9,983 nucleotides of DNA from Micromonosporaceae bacterium (GTDB lineage Bacteria; Actinomycetota; Actinomycetes; Mycobacteriales; Micromonosporaceae): positions 1-9,983 of the forward strand of contig JADGGF010000125.1 in assembly GCA_019690055.1 (NCBI GenBank). Direction: 5' to 3'. The translations under genes were made by a program, and so were the position numbers. Of this stretch, positions 1 to 7,595 are shown one piece after another (positions within the stretch are counted from its first letter, which is position 1; each line of letters starts with the position of its first letter). The notes beneath the pieces were generated by a model. The model saw only the letters and a program-made list of their open reading frames with translations, had not been told where the DNA came from and made no database searches.

Positions 1-852
1 GGCTACCGCGGGCGCGGCCGGGGCGGGGGTGGGCTGCGGCTGGGCGGTTCCGGCGGACGCCGGTGGCGCGACCTGAGCGGTCGGTTGCTGAGCGGTCGGT
101 TGCTGGGCGCCCTGGGCGGCCCGTGCCTGCGCGGCCTGGGCAGCCTGAGCGGCGGCGGCCTGTCGGGCGGCCATCTCGGCGAGCCGGGCCGCGATCTCGG
201 CGGGGAGCCGCAGCGGCAGCAGCTCCTTGACGGGCCGCGCCTCCTTGCCCCGATTGACGACCAGCCCGCGCAGCGCCGACCACAACGACGGTGCCTTGCT
301 CGGGTCGTTGGCCGCGGGGCCGATGAAGACCGCGTGCACGAACCATCGCGGACCATCGATGCCGAGGTGACGGGTCTCGACGACGGGTGTGCCGCCGGTG
401 CCCCCCTGCGTGGCCGCGAGGGCCGGGCCGTAGTCGCTGTCGACCTCGACCACCTTGGCGCCACTGCGCAGCAGCGCCGTGCGGACCTCCTCGCGCACCT
501 CGTCCCAAATGCCCTCGCTGCGGGGCGCGGCGTACGCGGCCAGCTGTAGCCGGCTGCCCTGGTGCTCGAGCTGCACCCGCACGATCTGACCGTTGGGTGC
601 GGCCTCGACCTGCACGGGGGTGTCCGGCAGGTTGGGCACCAGCAGCGAACCCAGATCGACGCGGGGCACCCCGTCATCCGGGGCGACGGCGACGTCGTAC
701 GGCCCGAACTCAGGGGTCTCCAACGGCTCGGGTTCCCGAGCGGACGGATCGCGCCAGCCGTCGCTGATCTCGGCCATCCAGTGTGTGCGGGCCCGCTCCT
801 CGCGCCGGCTCCGCTCGTCGCGCCGGCCCCGGCCCTTGCGCGAGAAGATCAC
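1..852 (-). CDS. DUF3710 family protein, 3' end missing (runs off window)
   Basis: Seen: an open frame from GTG at 852 to the left edge (284 codons, no stop), so the C-terminus is missing. The product starts VIFSRKGRGRRDERSRREER, a very basic N-terminus. An acidic linker follows, then a globular core from about residue 60 (VDLGSLLVP) to about 205, including GIWDEVREEVR and GIDGPRWFVHAVFIGPAA (about 164-181), which I recognise as typical of actinobacterial DUF3710. From about residue 220 the chain becomes Ala/Gln/Pro-rich low complexity, probably disordered. The start is set by GAGAGGGAG at 858-866, 5 nt upstream and inside the 3' end of dut. The GTG overlaps the dut stop as GTGA, a 4-nt overlap, so translational coupling in a dut-DUF3710 operon is likely. 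Family function is unknown to me. The dut neighbourhood matches the Rv2697c-Rv2696c arrangement. The call is firm; any role is not. Confidence 0.93.
   Translation of the reverse strand, partial: MIFSRKGRGRRDERSRREERARTHWMAEISDGWRDPSAREPEPLETPEFGPYDVAVAPDDGVPRVDLGSLLVPNLPDTPVQVEAAPNGQIVRVQLEHQGSRLQLAAYAAPRSEGIWDEVREEVRTALLRSGAKVVEVDSDYGPALAATQGGTGGTPVVETRHLGIDGPRWFVHAVFIGPAANDPSKAPSLWSALRGLVVNRGKEARPVKELLPLRLPAEIAARLAEMAARQAAAAQAAQAAQARAAQGAQQPTAQQPTAQVAPPASAGTAQPQPTPAPAAPAVA
74..103. repeat. Two tandem copies of a 15-bp unit inside the DUF3710 tail
   Basis: TGAGCGGTCGGTTGC occurs twice back to back (74-88 and 89-103). On the minus strand it encodes QQPTA-type pentapeptides in the low-complexity C-terminal tail of the DUF3710 protein. 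The length is a multiple of 3, so copy-number change would preserve frame. It is most likely an ordinary slippage-type coding repeat. Confidence 0.8.
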
Positions 853-1355
853 CGCAACTCCCTCTCTGTACCGGCCGCCGGGGCGCTGCCCTGCAGAGCC
901 GCCACACCTCCGGTGGACCCGTGACCTCCAGTCCCCCGGGTGGAGGAGGGCAGCTCGGTCACCTCAGAAAAGTCTGCCCGTTCGACGCGCTGTACGACAA
1001 GCTGCGCGATCCGGTCGCCCCGCCGGATGAGGGCGCTCGTCCGCGGATCGTGGTTGATGAGGTTCACCATGATCTCGCCGCGGTACCCGGCGTCGACCGT
1101 GCCCGGGGCATTGAGCACCGTCACCCCCAACCGCGCCGCGAGCCCCGACCGCGGGTGCACCAGACCCACGTACCCGACGGGCAGGGCGATCGCGACCCCG
1201 GTCGGCACCAGCGCGCGCTCGCCCGGCTTGAGCTCCACGTCGACCGCCGCGTACAGATCCGCGCCGGCGTCACCCTCGTGGGCGTACGACGGCGGGGGCA
1301 GGTCCGGATCGAGCCGCCGGATGGCGACGCGTACGGTCTGTGGTTCCTGTCCCAC
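849..1355 (-). CDS. dut: Deoxyuridine 5'-triphosphate nucleotidohydrolase (dUTPase)
   Basis: Hydrolyses dUTP to dUMP and pyrophosphate, keeping uracil out of DNA and feeding dTMP synthesis. It is cytosolic and a homotrimer in this family. All five trimeric dUTPase motifs are visible in the 168-residue product: I, EGDAGADLYA (27-36); II, PRSGLA (68-73); III, NAPGTVDAGYRGEI (82-95) with the catalytic Asp at 88; IV, RGDRIAQLVVQRV (112-124); V, RGTGGHGSTG (140-149). The His in motif V, where many dUTPases have Phe, is also present in the mycobacterial enzyme as I recall it. About 15 residues follow motif V, a modest extension. GTG at 1355 is chosen because AGGAGG lies at 1361-1366, 5 nt upstream; the ATG at 1359 is out of frame. 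The stop overlaps the DUF3710 start by 4 nt. Confidence 0.98.
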   Translation of the reverse strand: MGQEPQTVRVAIRRLDPDLPPPSYAHEGDAGADLYAAVDVELKPGERALVPTGVAIALPVGYVGLVHPRSGLAARLGVTVLNAPGTVDAGYRGEIMVNLINHDPRTSALIRRGDRIAQLVVQRVERADFSEVTELPSSTRGTGGHGSTGGVAALQGSAPAAGTERELR

Positions 1356-1360
1356 TCATT

Positions 1361-1366
1361 CCTCCT
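1361..1366 (-). promoter_or_regulatory. Ribosome binding site of dut
   Basis: A perfect AGGAGG on the minus strand, 5 nt before GTG 1355. It decides the GTG start over the out-of-frame ATG at 1359 that lies in the spacer. Confidence 0.85.
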
Positions 1367-1427
1367 GACTCGGGGGTCCCCTCCGACGCGGGGCGGGCAG
1401 CGTCGGCATGCGGTGCGCCGGTGGGCC

Positions 1428-1437
1428 ACCGTACCCT
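1428..1437. promoter_or_regulatory. Candidate divergent promoter core with overlapping -10 elements (dut / DUF3093)
   Basis: The 10-mer ACCGTACCCT holds a -10-like TACCCT on the plus strand (1432-1437) and TACGGT on the minus strand (1428-1433). Both fit TANNNT and they share the central TA. The plus element would place the start of transcription close to 1444, the GTG of the DUF3093 gene (leaderless). The minus element would give dut a leader of roughly 65 nt. No convincing -35 box is seen on either side, which is common in high-GC actinobacteria. This is inferred from position and motif only. Confidence 0.4.
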
Positions 1438-1443
1438 GCTCTC

Positions 1444-1914
1444 GTGGCCCCAGGGATTGTCTACCGGGAACGCCTCAGCGCGCCGTGGTGGGCGTGGCCG
1501 GCGGCGGTGGCGGCCGCGGCGTTCGCCGCCACCGAGCTCGCGCTCGGCGCGCCCGCGCTGCGTCACCCGGTGACCTACGTCGTGGCCGGCGCCCTGGCCC
1601 TGGCCGGCGTGGGGGCCCTGTCCCGCATCAAAATATCGATCGATGCTGACCACCTGCACGTGGATGACGCGCACCTCCCCCGGTCGGTGATCGGCGAGGT
1701 CACGGTCATCGACGCGGCGGCCCGACGGGACCTGCTCGGCCCGGACGCCGACCCGCTCGCGTTCGTCATCACCCGCCCGTGGATCTCCGGTGGGGTGCGG
1801 GTGGACCTCGTCGACCCCGACGACCCCACCCCGTACTGGTTCATCAGCAGCCGCCACCCCGAGCGCCTCGCCGCGGCCCTGCGCGCGCCGGCCCGGACAC
1901 CGAGCGCCGCCTAG
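1444..1914 (+). CDS. DUF3093 domain-containing membrane protein
   Basis: The 156-residue product begins VAPGIVYRERLSAPWWAW, the usual DUF3093 opening. Two hydrophobic segments (about 16-35 and 42-59) should form a membrane hairpin, followed by a soluble domain with TRPWISGGVRVDLVDPDD and TPYWFISSRHPERL (about 110-142), which carries the family signature. GTG 1444 is preferred over the in-frame ATG 1408 because the family begins near YRERL and a -10-like TACCCT ends 6 nt before 1444, suggesting a leaderless message. Neither start has a clear ribosome binding site. It is divergent from dut and converges with the next minus-strand gene (27-nt gap). By synteny it is the counterpart of Rv2698. No biochemical function is known to me. 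Confidence 0.92.
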   Translation: MAPGIVYRERLSAPWWAWPAAVAAAAFAATELALGAPALRHPVTYVVAGALALAGVGALSRIKISIDADHLHVDDAHLPRSVIGEVTVIDAAARRDLLGPDADPLAFVITRPWISGGVRVDLVDPDDPTPYWFISSRHPERLAAALRAPARTPSAA

Positions 1915-1919
1915 CGGCA

Positions 1920-1933
1920 CGGCCACGCGGCCG
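1920..1933. terminator. Weak inverted repeat between convergent genes
   Basis: CGGCC (1920-1924) and GGCCG (1929-1933) form a 5-bp GC stem with a 4-nt loop, in the 27-nt gap between two convergent stop codons. The position suits a bidirectional terminator, but the stem is short and there is no T-tract. Confidence 0.3.
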
Positions 1934-1941
1934 AACACGGA

Positions 1942-2850
1942 TCACGAGGATGGTGGCTCGATCGGCCGACGCCGGGCCAGGTCGCGGCGGATCGCGGCGG
2001 CGAGCTTGAGGGTCGCCCGCCGGTTGAGGAACGCGGCGACGACCGCCCCGGTCAACAGGGGTCCGAGTGTGGTCAGGTTGCGCCCGAACCGGCGCAGCAA
2101 CTGATCCCGCAGCTCGTGCCGGGCGGCGGTGCTGAGCACGGCGGCCACGCTGCGCCCGGGGACGAGCAGGTTGACGCCCCGGCGGGCCGCCCACGCCTGC
2201 AGCAGGCTCAGGGCCCGCTGGGCGATCGGCACCCGCGGTGCCTGGCCGTAGAGCTCCTGGAGCTCCCCGATCAGCTTGAGTTCCACGGCGACGACCGCCA
2301 CCGTCTCGGCGGCGAGCACGACCGGGGCGCTGAGCAGCGCGGGGGGTACCGCCCACTGGACGGCGGTCACGCCGCCCCCGACCGCACCGATGCCGGCGCT
2401 GGCGCGAGCCGCGTTCCGAATCAGGCGGTCGGCGATCTGGTCATCGGTCAGTCCCGGATGGTGCGCCCGCAGGGTGGCCAGGTCGCGCAGCGGCACGCGC
2501 GGGGCGACGTCAACCAACGCGTCCCCGACCCAGGCCATGAGCGTCCTGGCCTTGAGCACGGACGGCATGCCGCGGGCGCGCAGCGCGGCGGCGATGTCCC
2601 GTAACGCGCGCCGCTTCTCGGCGGCCGGCAGGTCGGCCCGGGTCAGCTGGGCGACCGCGTCGGCCGTGGCCTCGTCGGCGGCGGCGTCGCCGGGCACGAT
2701 CGGACCGACGGCCCCGTCGCCGACGAGACCCTCAGCGTCAGGCTGGCCCTGAGCGTCGGATCTCGATACACCCGAGCCCGGCGAGGTACCGCCGGGCTCG
2801 CTGCGTGCCGCACGTGTGCCGGACCATATCGACCAGCGCTTGTTGACCAT
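1942..2850 (-). CDS. Unrecognised conserved-looking protein with hydrophobic core (possibly EcsC/DUF697-like)
   Basis: 302 residues from ATG 2850, selected because GGAGG lies at 2857-2861, 6 nt upstream; an in-frame start 14 codons earlier lacks this. Residues 1-60 are Gly/Ser/Asp-rich and probably disordered. Residues 60-150 look helical, with a charged stretch around 78-100. A Gly/Ala/Val-rich hydrophobic stretch follows (about 152-192, GIGAVGGG to AVVAVELKLIG), then LQELYG. The C-terminus has RFGRNLTTLGPLLTGAVVAAFLN (about 254-276), a second hydrophobic piece, and ends in a basic tail. The glycine-rich hydrophobic stretch followed by an acidic -LxxLYG- and a late R-GR-G-A-N-R pattern reminds me of EcsC and DUF697 proteins; this is a weak resemblance. 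It lies 79 nt downstream of DUF4193 on the same strand and is possibly cotranscribed. It has no counterpart in the M. tuberculosis block as I recall it. Confidence 0.85.
   Translation of the reverse strand: MVNKRWSIWSGTRAARSEPGGTSPGSGVSRSDAQGQPDAEGLVGDGAVGPIVPGDAAADEATADAVAQLTRADLPAAEKRRALRDIAAALRARGMPSVLKARTLMAWVGDALVDVAPRVPLRDLATLRAHHPGLTDDQIADRLIRNAARASAGIGAVGGGVTAVQWAVPPALLSAPVVLAAETVAVVAVELKLIGELQELYGQAPRVPIAQRALSLLQAWAARRGVNLLVPGRSVAAVLSTAARHELRDQLLRRFGRNLTTLGPLLTGAVVAAFLNRRATLKLAAAIRRDLARRRPIEPPSS
2773..2800. repeat. Perfect 11-bp inverted repeat near the start of the 302-residue protein gene
   Basis: CGAGCCCGGCG (2773-2783) and CGCCGGGCTCG (2790-2800) are perfect reverse complements around a 6-nt spacer. 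On the minus strand the hairpin begins 50 nt after the start codon and spans codons for EPGGTSPGS, in the predicted disordered N-terminus. No T-tract follows. It could affect translation or early termination, or be a by-product of GC-rich Gly/Pro/Ser codons. Confidence 0.75.
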
Positions 2851-2929
2851 GCCCTGCCTCCGGGGTCGACCTGTCCGCCGAGTGTGGCGCACGCAGTCCA
2901 GCCCGCCTAGAGGGCAGCGCGCCGAGAGG

Positions 2930-3226
2930 TCAGACGCACTCGCTGCAGATCAGCTCCCCGTTGCGCTCGGCACCGAGCTGGCTGCGGTGACGCACCAGGA
3001 AGCAGTTGGAACACCGGAATTCGTCGGCCTGCATGGGCAGCACCTTCACGGTGAGCTCCTCGTCGGCGAGCTCCGCGCCGGGCAGCTCGAAGCCCTCGGC
3101 AACGTCGATCTCGTCAACGTCGACGCTCGCCGACTGCGCGTCGGCCCGCCGGGACTTGAGCTCCTCGATGCTGTCCGCGCCGAGGTCGACCTCGTCGCGC
3201 CGCGGCGCGTCGTAGTCGGTCGCCAT
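2930..3226 (-). CDS. DUF4193 family small putative zinc-binding protein
   Basis: 98 residues starting MATDYDAPRRDEVDLGADS, the characteristic DUF4193 opening, which fixes ATG 3226 despite a longer upstream open frame. The N-terminal two thirds is acidic (SIEELKSRRAD, then VDVDEIDVAEGFELPGAEL). The C-terminus has DEFRCSNCFLVRHRSQL and ELICSECV, with Cys at 72, 75, 94 and 97: two CxxC knuckles that probably bind one zinc. The best upstream purine run (GGGAG, about 3241-3245) is about 14 nt from the ATG, longer than ideal; GTG 3238 is a possible alternative adding four residues. It is the counterpart of Rv2699c. The gene heads a minus-strand run with the 302-residue protein gene. The family has no assigned function that I know of; the zinc knuckles would suit a nucleic-acid or protein partner. 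Confidence 0.95.
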   Translation of the reverse strand: MATDYDAPRRDEVDLGADSIEELKSRRADAQSASVDVDEIDVAEGFELPGAELADEELTVKVLPMQADEFRCSNCFLVRHRSQLGAERNGELICSECV

Positions 3227-3308
3227 TGTCGCTGTCACACTCCCACGAACATGTCTTGACTCGCTCGCCACCCCGACGGCGCACCACTGCGCCCGACGCT
3301 GGCGGCGT

Positions 3309-3314
3309 ACCTTA
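3309..3314 (-). promoter_or_regulatory. Candidate -10 element upstream of DUF4193
   Basis: TAAGGT on the minus strand matches TANNNT and would start transcription near 3302, about 75 nt before ATG 3226. No good -35 was found. Motif and position only. Confidence 0.25.
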
Positions 3315-3522
3315 CCGGTTGCGGGGCCGAAGTACCTACGCTGACGCGCTCGGGATTGTTCCCGGTGTGATCGAGCCGACAGGTGCGCGGAAAACGGCCT
3401 GCGGTCCCGCCCGGTCCGGGACACGGGTCACGGTAGCCACGATGACGTACGGCCCGCCGACGGACGGCGAGATTACACCCCGCTGACGCGTGTGCCGTCC
3501 CACGTGCCGTTGTCGTCTTCGT

Positions 3523-3528
3523 TACCCT
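3523..3528 (+). promoter_or_regulatory. Candidate -10 element upstream of the LytR_C protein gene
   Basis: TACCCT on the plus strand would start transcription near 3535 and give a leader of about 72 nt. The same hexamer occurs before the DUF3093 gene. There is no clear -35. Confidence 0.25.
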
Positions 3529-3606
3529 CGGGACACCGGGTCCGAACGCCAGGCGTCTTACTTCGTGGAGTCCGGTTTCTTTCAGCGAAGCAGGGGTGCG
3601 ACGAGC

Positions 3607-4131
3607 ATGAGTTTTCCGCGGGTGCGCGCGATGATCTTCGTCGCCGTCCTGTTCGTGACGGCGGGGGTCGTGGTGGTGACCGCCATCAACCGGGACTCCC
3701 AGCTAATGCCGCCGCAGGACCCGTGCGAGCCGGGCCAGATCCGGGTCAATGTCGACGTGCCCGACGAGGAGCAGGTGACCGTCAACGTCTACAACGGCAC
3801 CGACCGAACCGGGCTCGCCGAGCAGATCAGCAACGAGCTGGCCAACCGCGGGTTCACCACGAACACGATGGAGGGGGTGCCGGAGGGTGGCCCCTACACC
3901 CTGGCGGGGTACATCATCTTCGGGCCCGAAGGCGTCGGGGCGGCCTGGCTGGTCAGCGCGTACTTCCTGGAGGGGGAGTACGACCCGAGGTTCGACAAGG
4001 ACAAGCAGGGACCCGAGGTCGACCTGATCCTGGGCGCGGACTTCCAGCAGCTCACCACCCAGACCGAGGTGAACCAGCGTATCGCCGAGCTCGGCCAACC
4101 CCAGCCGCCGGACGGCACCTGCGCCGCCTGA
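3607..4131 (+). CDS. LytR C-terminal domain protein, membrane anchored (Cei-like)
   Basis: 174 residues. A short basic N-terminus (MSFPRVRAM) and one hydrophobic helix (about 6-27) give a membrane anchor or uncleaved signal, placing the rest outside the cytoplasm. After a linker comes a LytR_C-type domain (about 56-148): EQVTVNVYNGTDRTGLAEQI, RGFTTNTMEG, then VDLILGADFQQL. The VxNGTxxxGLA opening is diagnostic of the domain, which in LCP-type proteins and VirR is linked to envelope assembly. There is no LCP catalytic domain. Two cysteines (40, 172) flank the domain and could form a disulfide. ATG 3607 is chosen over the longer frame because it directly precedes the anchor and AGGGG lies at 3592-3596, 10 nt upstream. 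Synteny places it at Rv2700 (cei, cell-envelope integrity); orthology is inferred. It converges with the phosphatase gene. Confidence 0.93.
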   Translation: MSFPRVRAMIFVAVLFVTAGVVVVTAINRDSQLMPPQDPCEPGQIRVNVDVPDEEQVTVNVYNGTDRTGLAEQISNELANRGFTTNTMEGVPEGGPYTLAGYIIFGPEGVGAAWLVSAYFLEGEYDPRFDKDKQGPEVDLILGADFQQLTTQTEVNQRIAELGQPQPPDGTCAA

Positions 4132-4148
4132 GCCCGATCGTTCCGTCA

Positions 4149-4165
4149 TGGCCGGACGCCGGCCA
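4149..4165. terminator. Candidate bidirectional terminator
   Basis: TGGCCGG (4149-4155) and CCGGCCA (4159-4165) form a perfect 7-bp stem with a 3-nt loop in the 63-nt gap between convergent genes. There is no T-tract, as is usual for actinobacterial hairpin terminators. Confidence 0.5.
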
Positions 4166-4194
4166 CGTCCGTCCAGAGTGGAGGGCGTCGGCCG

Positions 4195-5070
4195 TCAGGG
4201 TCCGCCATCGGCGTCGAGCGCCACGAGCAGGTCGTGCAGCTCGGCGTGCACGGCTGGTGGGGCGGCCAGCACCATGTCCGGCCCGGGCGGGGCACCCCGC
4301 AGGCCGGTCACCAGCAACCCCGCCTCTTGCGCGATCAGGCCGCCGGCGGCGAGGTCCCACGGGGCGAGCCCCTTCTCGAAGTACGCGTCCACCAGGCCCT
4401 CCGCGGCCGCGCACAGATCCAACGACGCCGCCCCCATCCGGCGGATGTCGCGCACCCGCGGCATCACGCCGCACAGCACCGCGGCCTGGTGGGCCCGCCG
4501 GGCCGCGTCGTAGCCGAAGCCGGTCGCCACCAACGTCAGGTCGAGGGACGTGACCTGGGAACCGGTCAGCCGTACGCCGTTGCGCCAGGCGCCGCCGCCC
4601 CGGACGGCCGTCCACTCCTCGCCCGTGGCCACGTTGTGGACGACACCGGCGACCACCCGCCCGTCCACCTCGGCCGCGACCGACACCCCGACGTTCGGGA
4701 GCCCGTACACGTAGTTCACCGTTCCGTCGATCGGGTCCACGATCCAGCGAACCCGGTACGCCGCCTCCGGACCGGCCGGCGCGGACTCGCCGCTCTCCTC
4801 GCCGAGCAGGCGGTCGTCCGGGTGGCCGTCGAGCAGCAGGCGGGCGATCAGGGCCTCCACCGCCCGGTCGGCGGCCGTGACGATGTCGGTGCGCGTGCTC
4901 TTGGTGGCGATGTCACCGAGCCCGGTGGCGCGGTACTGCCGAGCGAGCGCGGCACCTTCCCGCGCCGCCGCCACCGCCCGCTCCAGCAGTTCGCGGGGCG
5001 ACGGGGCCGCGCGCAACTCCTGGGCTGGCGCAGCCGTTAGTCGGCCTGACGGGGTGTCAGCCTGTGCCAC
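4195..5070 (-). CDS. suhB: Inositol monophosphatase family protein (SuhB-like)
   Basis: A Mg-dependent phosphatase of the inositol monophosphatase superfamily, expected to hydrolyse inositol phosphates or related sugar/nucleotide phosphates; actinobacteria need inositol for phosphatidylinositol and mycothiol. With GTG 5070 as start the product is 291 residues. Metal-site motifs are present: KSTRTDIVTAAD (57-68), GEESGE (90-95), motif A IVDPIDGTVNY (110-120) with Asp112, Asp115 and Thr117, and motif B PWDLAAGGLIAQEAG (237-251) with Asp239. GTG 5070 is chosen because GGAGAGG sits at 5079-5085, 8 nt upstream; the open frame reaches 5154, so up to 28 more residues are possible. Position next to the LytR_C protein and sigA matches Rv2701c (suhB). 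Exact substrate cannot be read from sequence; HisN-type histidinol phosphatase is the main alternative, though synteny argues against it. Confidence 0.93.
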   Translation of the reverse strand: MAQADTPSGRLTAAPAQELRAAPSPRELLERAVAAAREGAALARQYRATGLGDIATKSTRTDIVTAADRAVEALIARLLLDGHPDDRLLGEESGESAPAGPEAAYRVRWIVDPIDGTVNYVYGLPNVGVSVAAEVDGRVVAGVVHNVATGEEWTAVRGGGAWRNGVRLTGSQVTSLDLTLVATGFGYDAARRAHQAAVLCGVMPRVRDIRRMGAASLDLCAAAEGLVDAYFEKGLAPWDLAAGGLIAQEAGLLVTGLRGAPPGPDMVLAAPPAVHAELHDLLVALDADGGP

Positions 5071-5078
5071 GCTCGCGT

Positions 5079-5085
5079 CCTCTCC
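5079..5085 (-). promoter_or_regulatory. Ribosome binding site deciding the phosphatase start
   Basis: GGAGAGG on the minus strand, 8 nt before GTG 5070. It favours this start over the in-frame ATGs further upstream at 5133 and 5154. Confidence 0.6.
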
Positions 5086-5185
5086 ACCGATGCGGCGAAC
5101 CGCCGACGAGTCCCCGGACCGGGCGAACCTCATTGTCGCAGGTCGGCCCCGCACGGCGTCGCCGGATGATCGCGCCGCGCGGCGC

Positions 5186-5191
5186 TACAAT
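5186..5191 (+). promoter_or_regulatory. Likely -10 element of the sigA promoter
   Basis: TACAAT differs from the TATAAT consensus at one position and is one of the very few AT-rich hexamers in this gap. It would start transcription near 5198, giving a leader of about 190 nt. The sequence 16-18 nt upstream (around CGGATG, 5163-5168) is not a good TTGACA match, so an activator or alternative sigma factor could be involved; in Streptomyces the principal sigma gene hrdB is driven mainly by the ECF factor ShbA. The assignment here is inference. Confidence 0.5.
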
Positions 5192-5255
5192 TCACGCCTG
5201 CCCGCGTGTCTGTCTGAGGGTCACCGACGCAAGGGCACAAGACGCCCGCCCCACT

Positions 5256-5274
5256 GTCCTGCCTCGGGCAGGAC
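5256..5274 (+). other. Perfect hairpin in the sigA leader
   Basis: GTCCTGCC (5256-5263) and GGCAGGAC (5267-5274) form an 8-bp perfect stem closed by a 3-nt TCG loop. It sits about 60 nt after the inferred transcription start and 116 nt before the sigA GTG. No T-tract follows. It is not a riboswitch class I recognise. Confidence 0.7.
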
Positions 5275-5390
5275 CGTAGGCGGAGCACCCAATAGCCGAA
5301 CCGGTCTCGTATTCCGGCGGCGGCCCAGGACGGGCGGCCGATCCGGCGAGACGGGAACCGGGAGCGCAACCTCGCCACGAAAGGTCGTAC

Positions 5391-7146
<1,756 letters not shown>

Positions 7147-7151
<5 letters not shown>

Positions 7152-7262
7152 TCCGACGCGGAACCCCGGACTGATCCGGACCGGGTCGCCTGGACTGGCC
7201 CGGCGCCAGGGACCGGCCGTGCACTGGACTGAACCGGCGCCGGGAGGGGCCTGAACCGACCC
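7147..7262. repeat. Degenerate ACTGAwCCGG repeats after sigA
   Basis: Five related decamers start at 7147 (ACTGATCCGA, overlapping the sigA stop), 7170 (ACTGATCCGG), 7194 (ACTGGCCCGG), 7228 (ACTGAACCGG) and 7250 (CCTGAACCGA). Spacings are 23, 24, 34 and 22 nt. The best pair are the 23-mers at 7190-7212 and 7224-7246, which share most positions including CTGGACTG and CCGGCGCC. Several copies contain or abut short inverted repeats, such as CCGGA/TCCGG (7166-7170 / 7175-7179) and CTGGC/GCCAG (7195-7199 / 7205-7209), which could serve as a weak terminator series for sigA. Confidence 0.5.
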
Positions 7263-7379
7263 TGCCCGGAGCTCAACCAGCTCTGCGCGGAGACCGGCCC
7301 GAGGCTGTGGCACGTGGACCGACCCTGCGCCCGCCAGCCATGGGGCACGACCGGGCCGGCCGCGCTGATCCGTTCGTCA

Positions 7380-7400
7380 CAGTGCCCCGTGATCGCACTG
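7380..7400. repeat. Inverted repeat, possible distal sigA terminator
   Basis: CAGTGC (7380-7385) and GCACTG (7395-7400), a 6-bp stem with a 9-nt loop, about 230 nt after the sigA stop. No T-tract. Termination or protein binding are both possible. Confidence 0.35.
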
Positions 7401-7579
7401 GCGGTTAGATCGGTGGCCATAGACCGAATTCCCGATCGGCGCAGGTGGTTACGAGCACCCGGTCACCGCCCGTCCGGGCCGGACGTACGGGTAGCTGCAC
7501 GTGCACCTGCACCCTGTCTGACCTGCGACAACGCGCCGTCTGTCGCTTTCCTGCCTCGGTGGCGGTTGTGCCGAACAAC

Positions 7580-7595
7580 GTCACCAAACTGTGAC
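7580..7595. promoter_or_regulatory. Operator-like palindrome upstream of DUF7455
   Basis: GTCAC and GTGAC flank a 6-nt spacer (CAAACT), giving a 16-bp dyad in a locally AT-richer patch about 55 nt upstream of the candidate -10. The geometry suits a dimeric helix-turn-helix regulator. No regulator is encoded nearby, and the site is short enough to be chance. Confidence 0.3.

Larger units (their letters stand above)
3227..3606. other. Divergent intergenic region between DUF4193 and the LytR_C protein gene
   Basis: This 380-nt stretch has no supported gene; the open frames in it are GC-driven extensions of the flanking genes. It should hold promoters for both. I see a minus-strand TAAGGT (3309-3314) and a plus-strand TACCCT (3523-3528) as -10-like candidates, and a small inverted repeat GTCCC/GGGAC (3404-3408 / 3418-3422). 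Nothing else stands out. Confidence 0.6.
5071..5390. other. Divergent intergenic region upstream of sigA
   Basis: 320 nt between the phosphatase start and the sigA GTG, with no supported gene. It holds the phosphatase ribosome binding site, the TACAAT -10 candidate at 5186-5191, and the 8-bp hairpin at 5256-5274. M. tuberculosis has ppgK in this position; I see no polyphosphate glucokinase remnant in any frame. Confidence 0.65.

Noticed and set aside
3492..4553. 353-codon plus-strand open frame across the LytR_C gene and into the phosphatase gene
   Set aside because: It overlaps two recognised genes in another frame or on the other strand, and its translation is Arg/Pro/Gly-rich noise.
5071..5390. 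Possible ppgK remnant between the phosphatase and sigA
   Set aside because: No frame gives a ROK-family or ATP-binding motif; the region reads as promoter and leader only.
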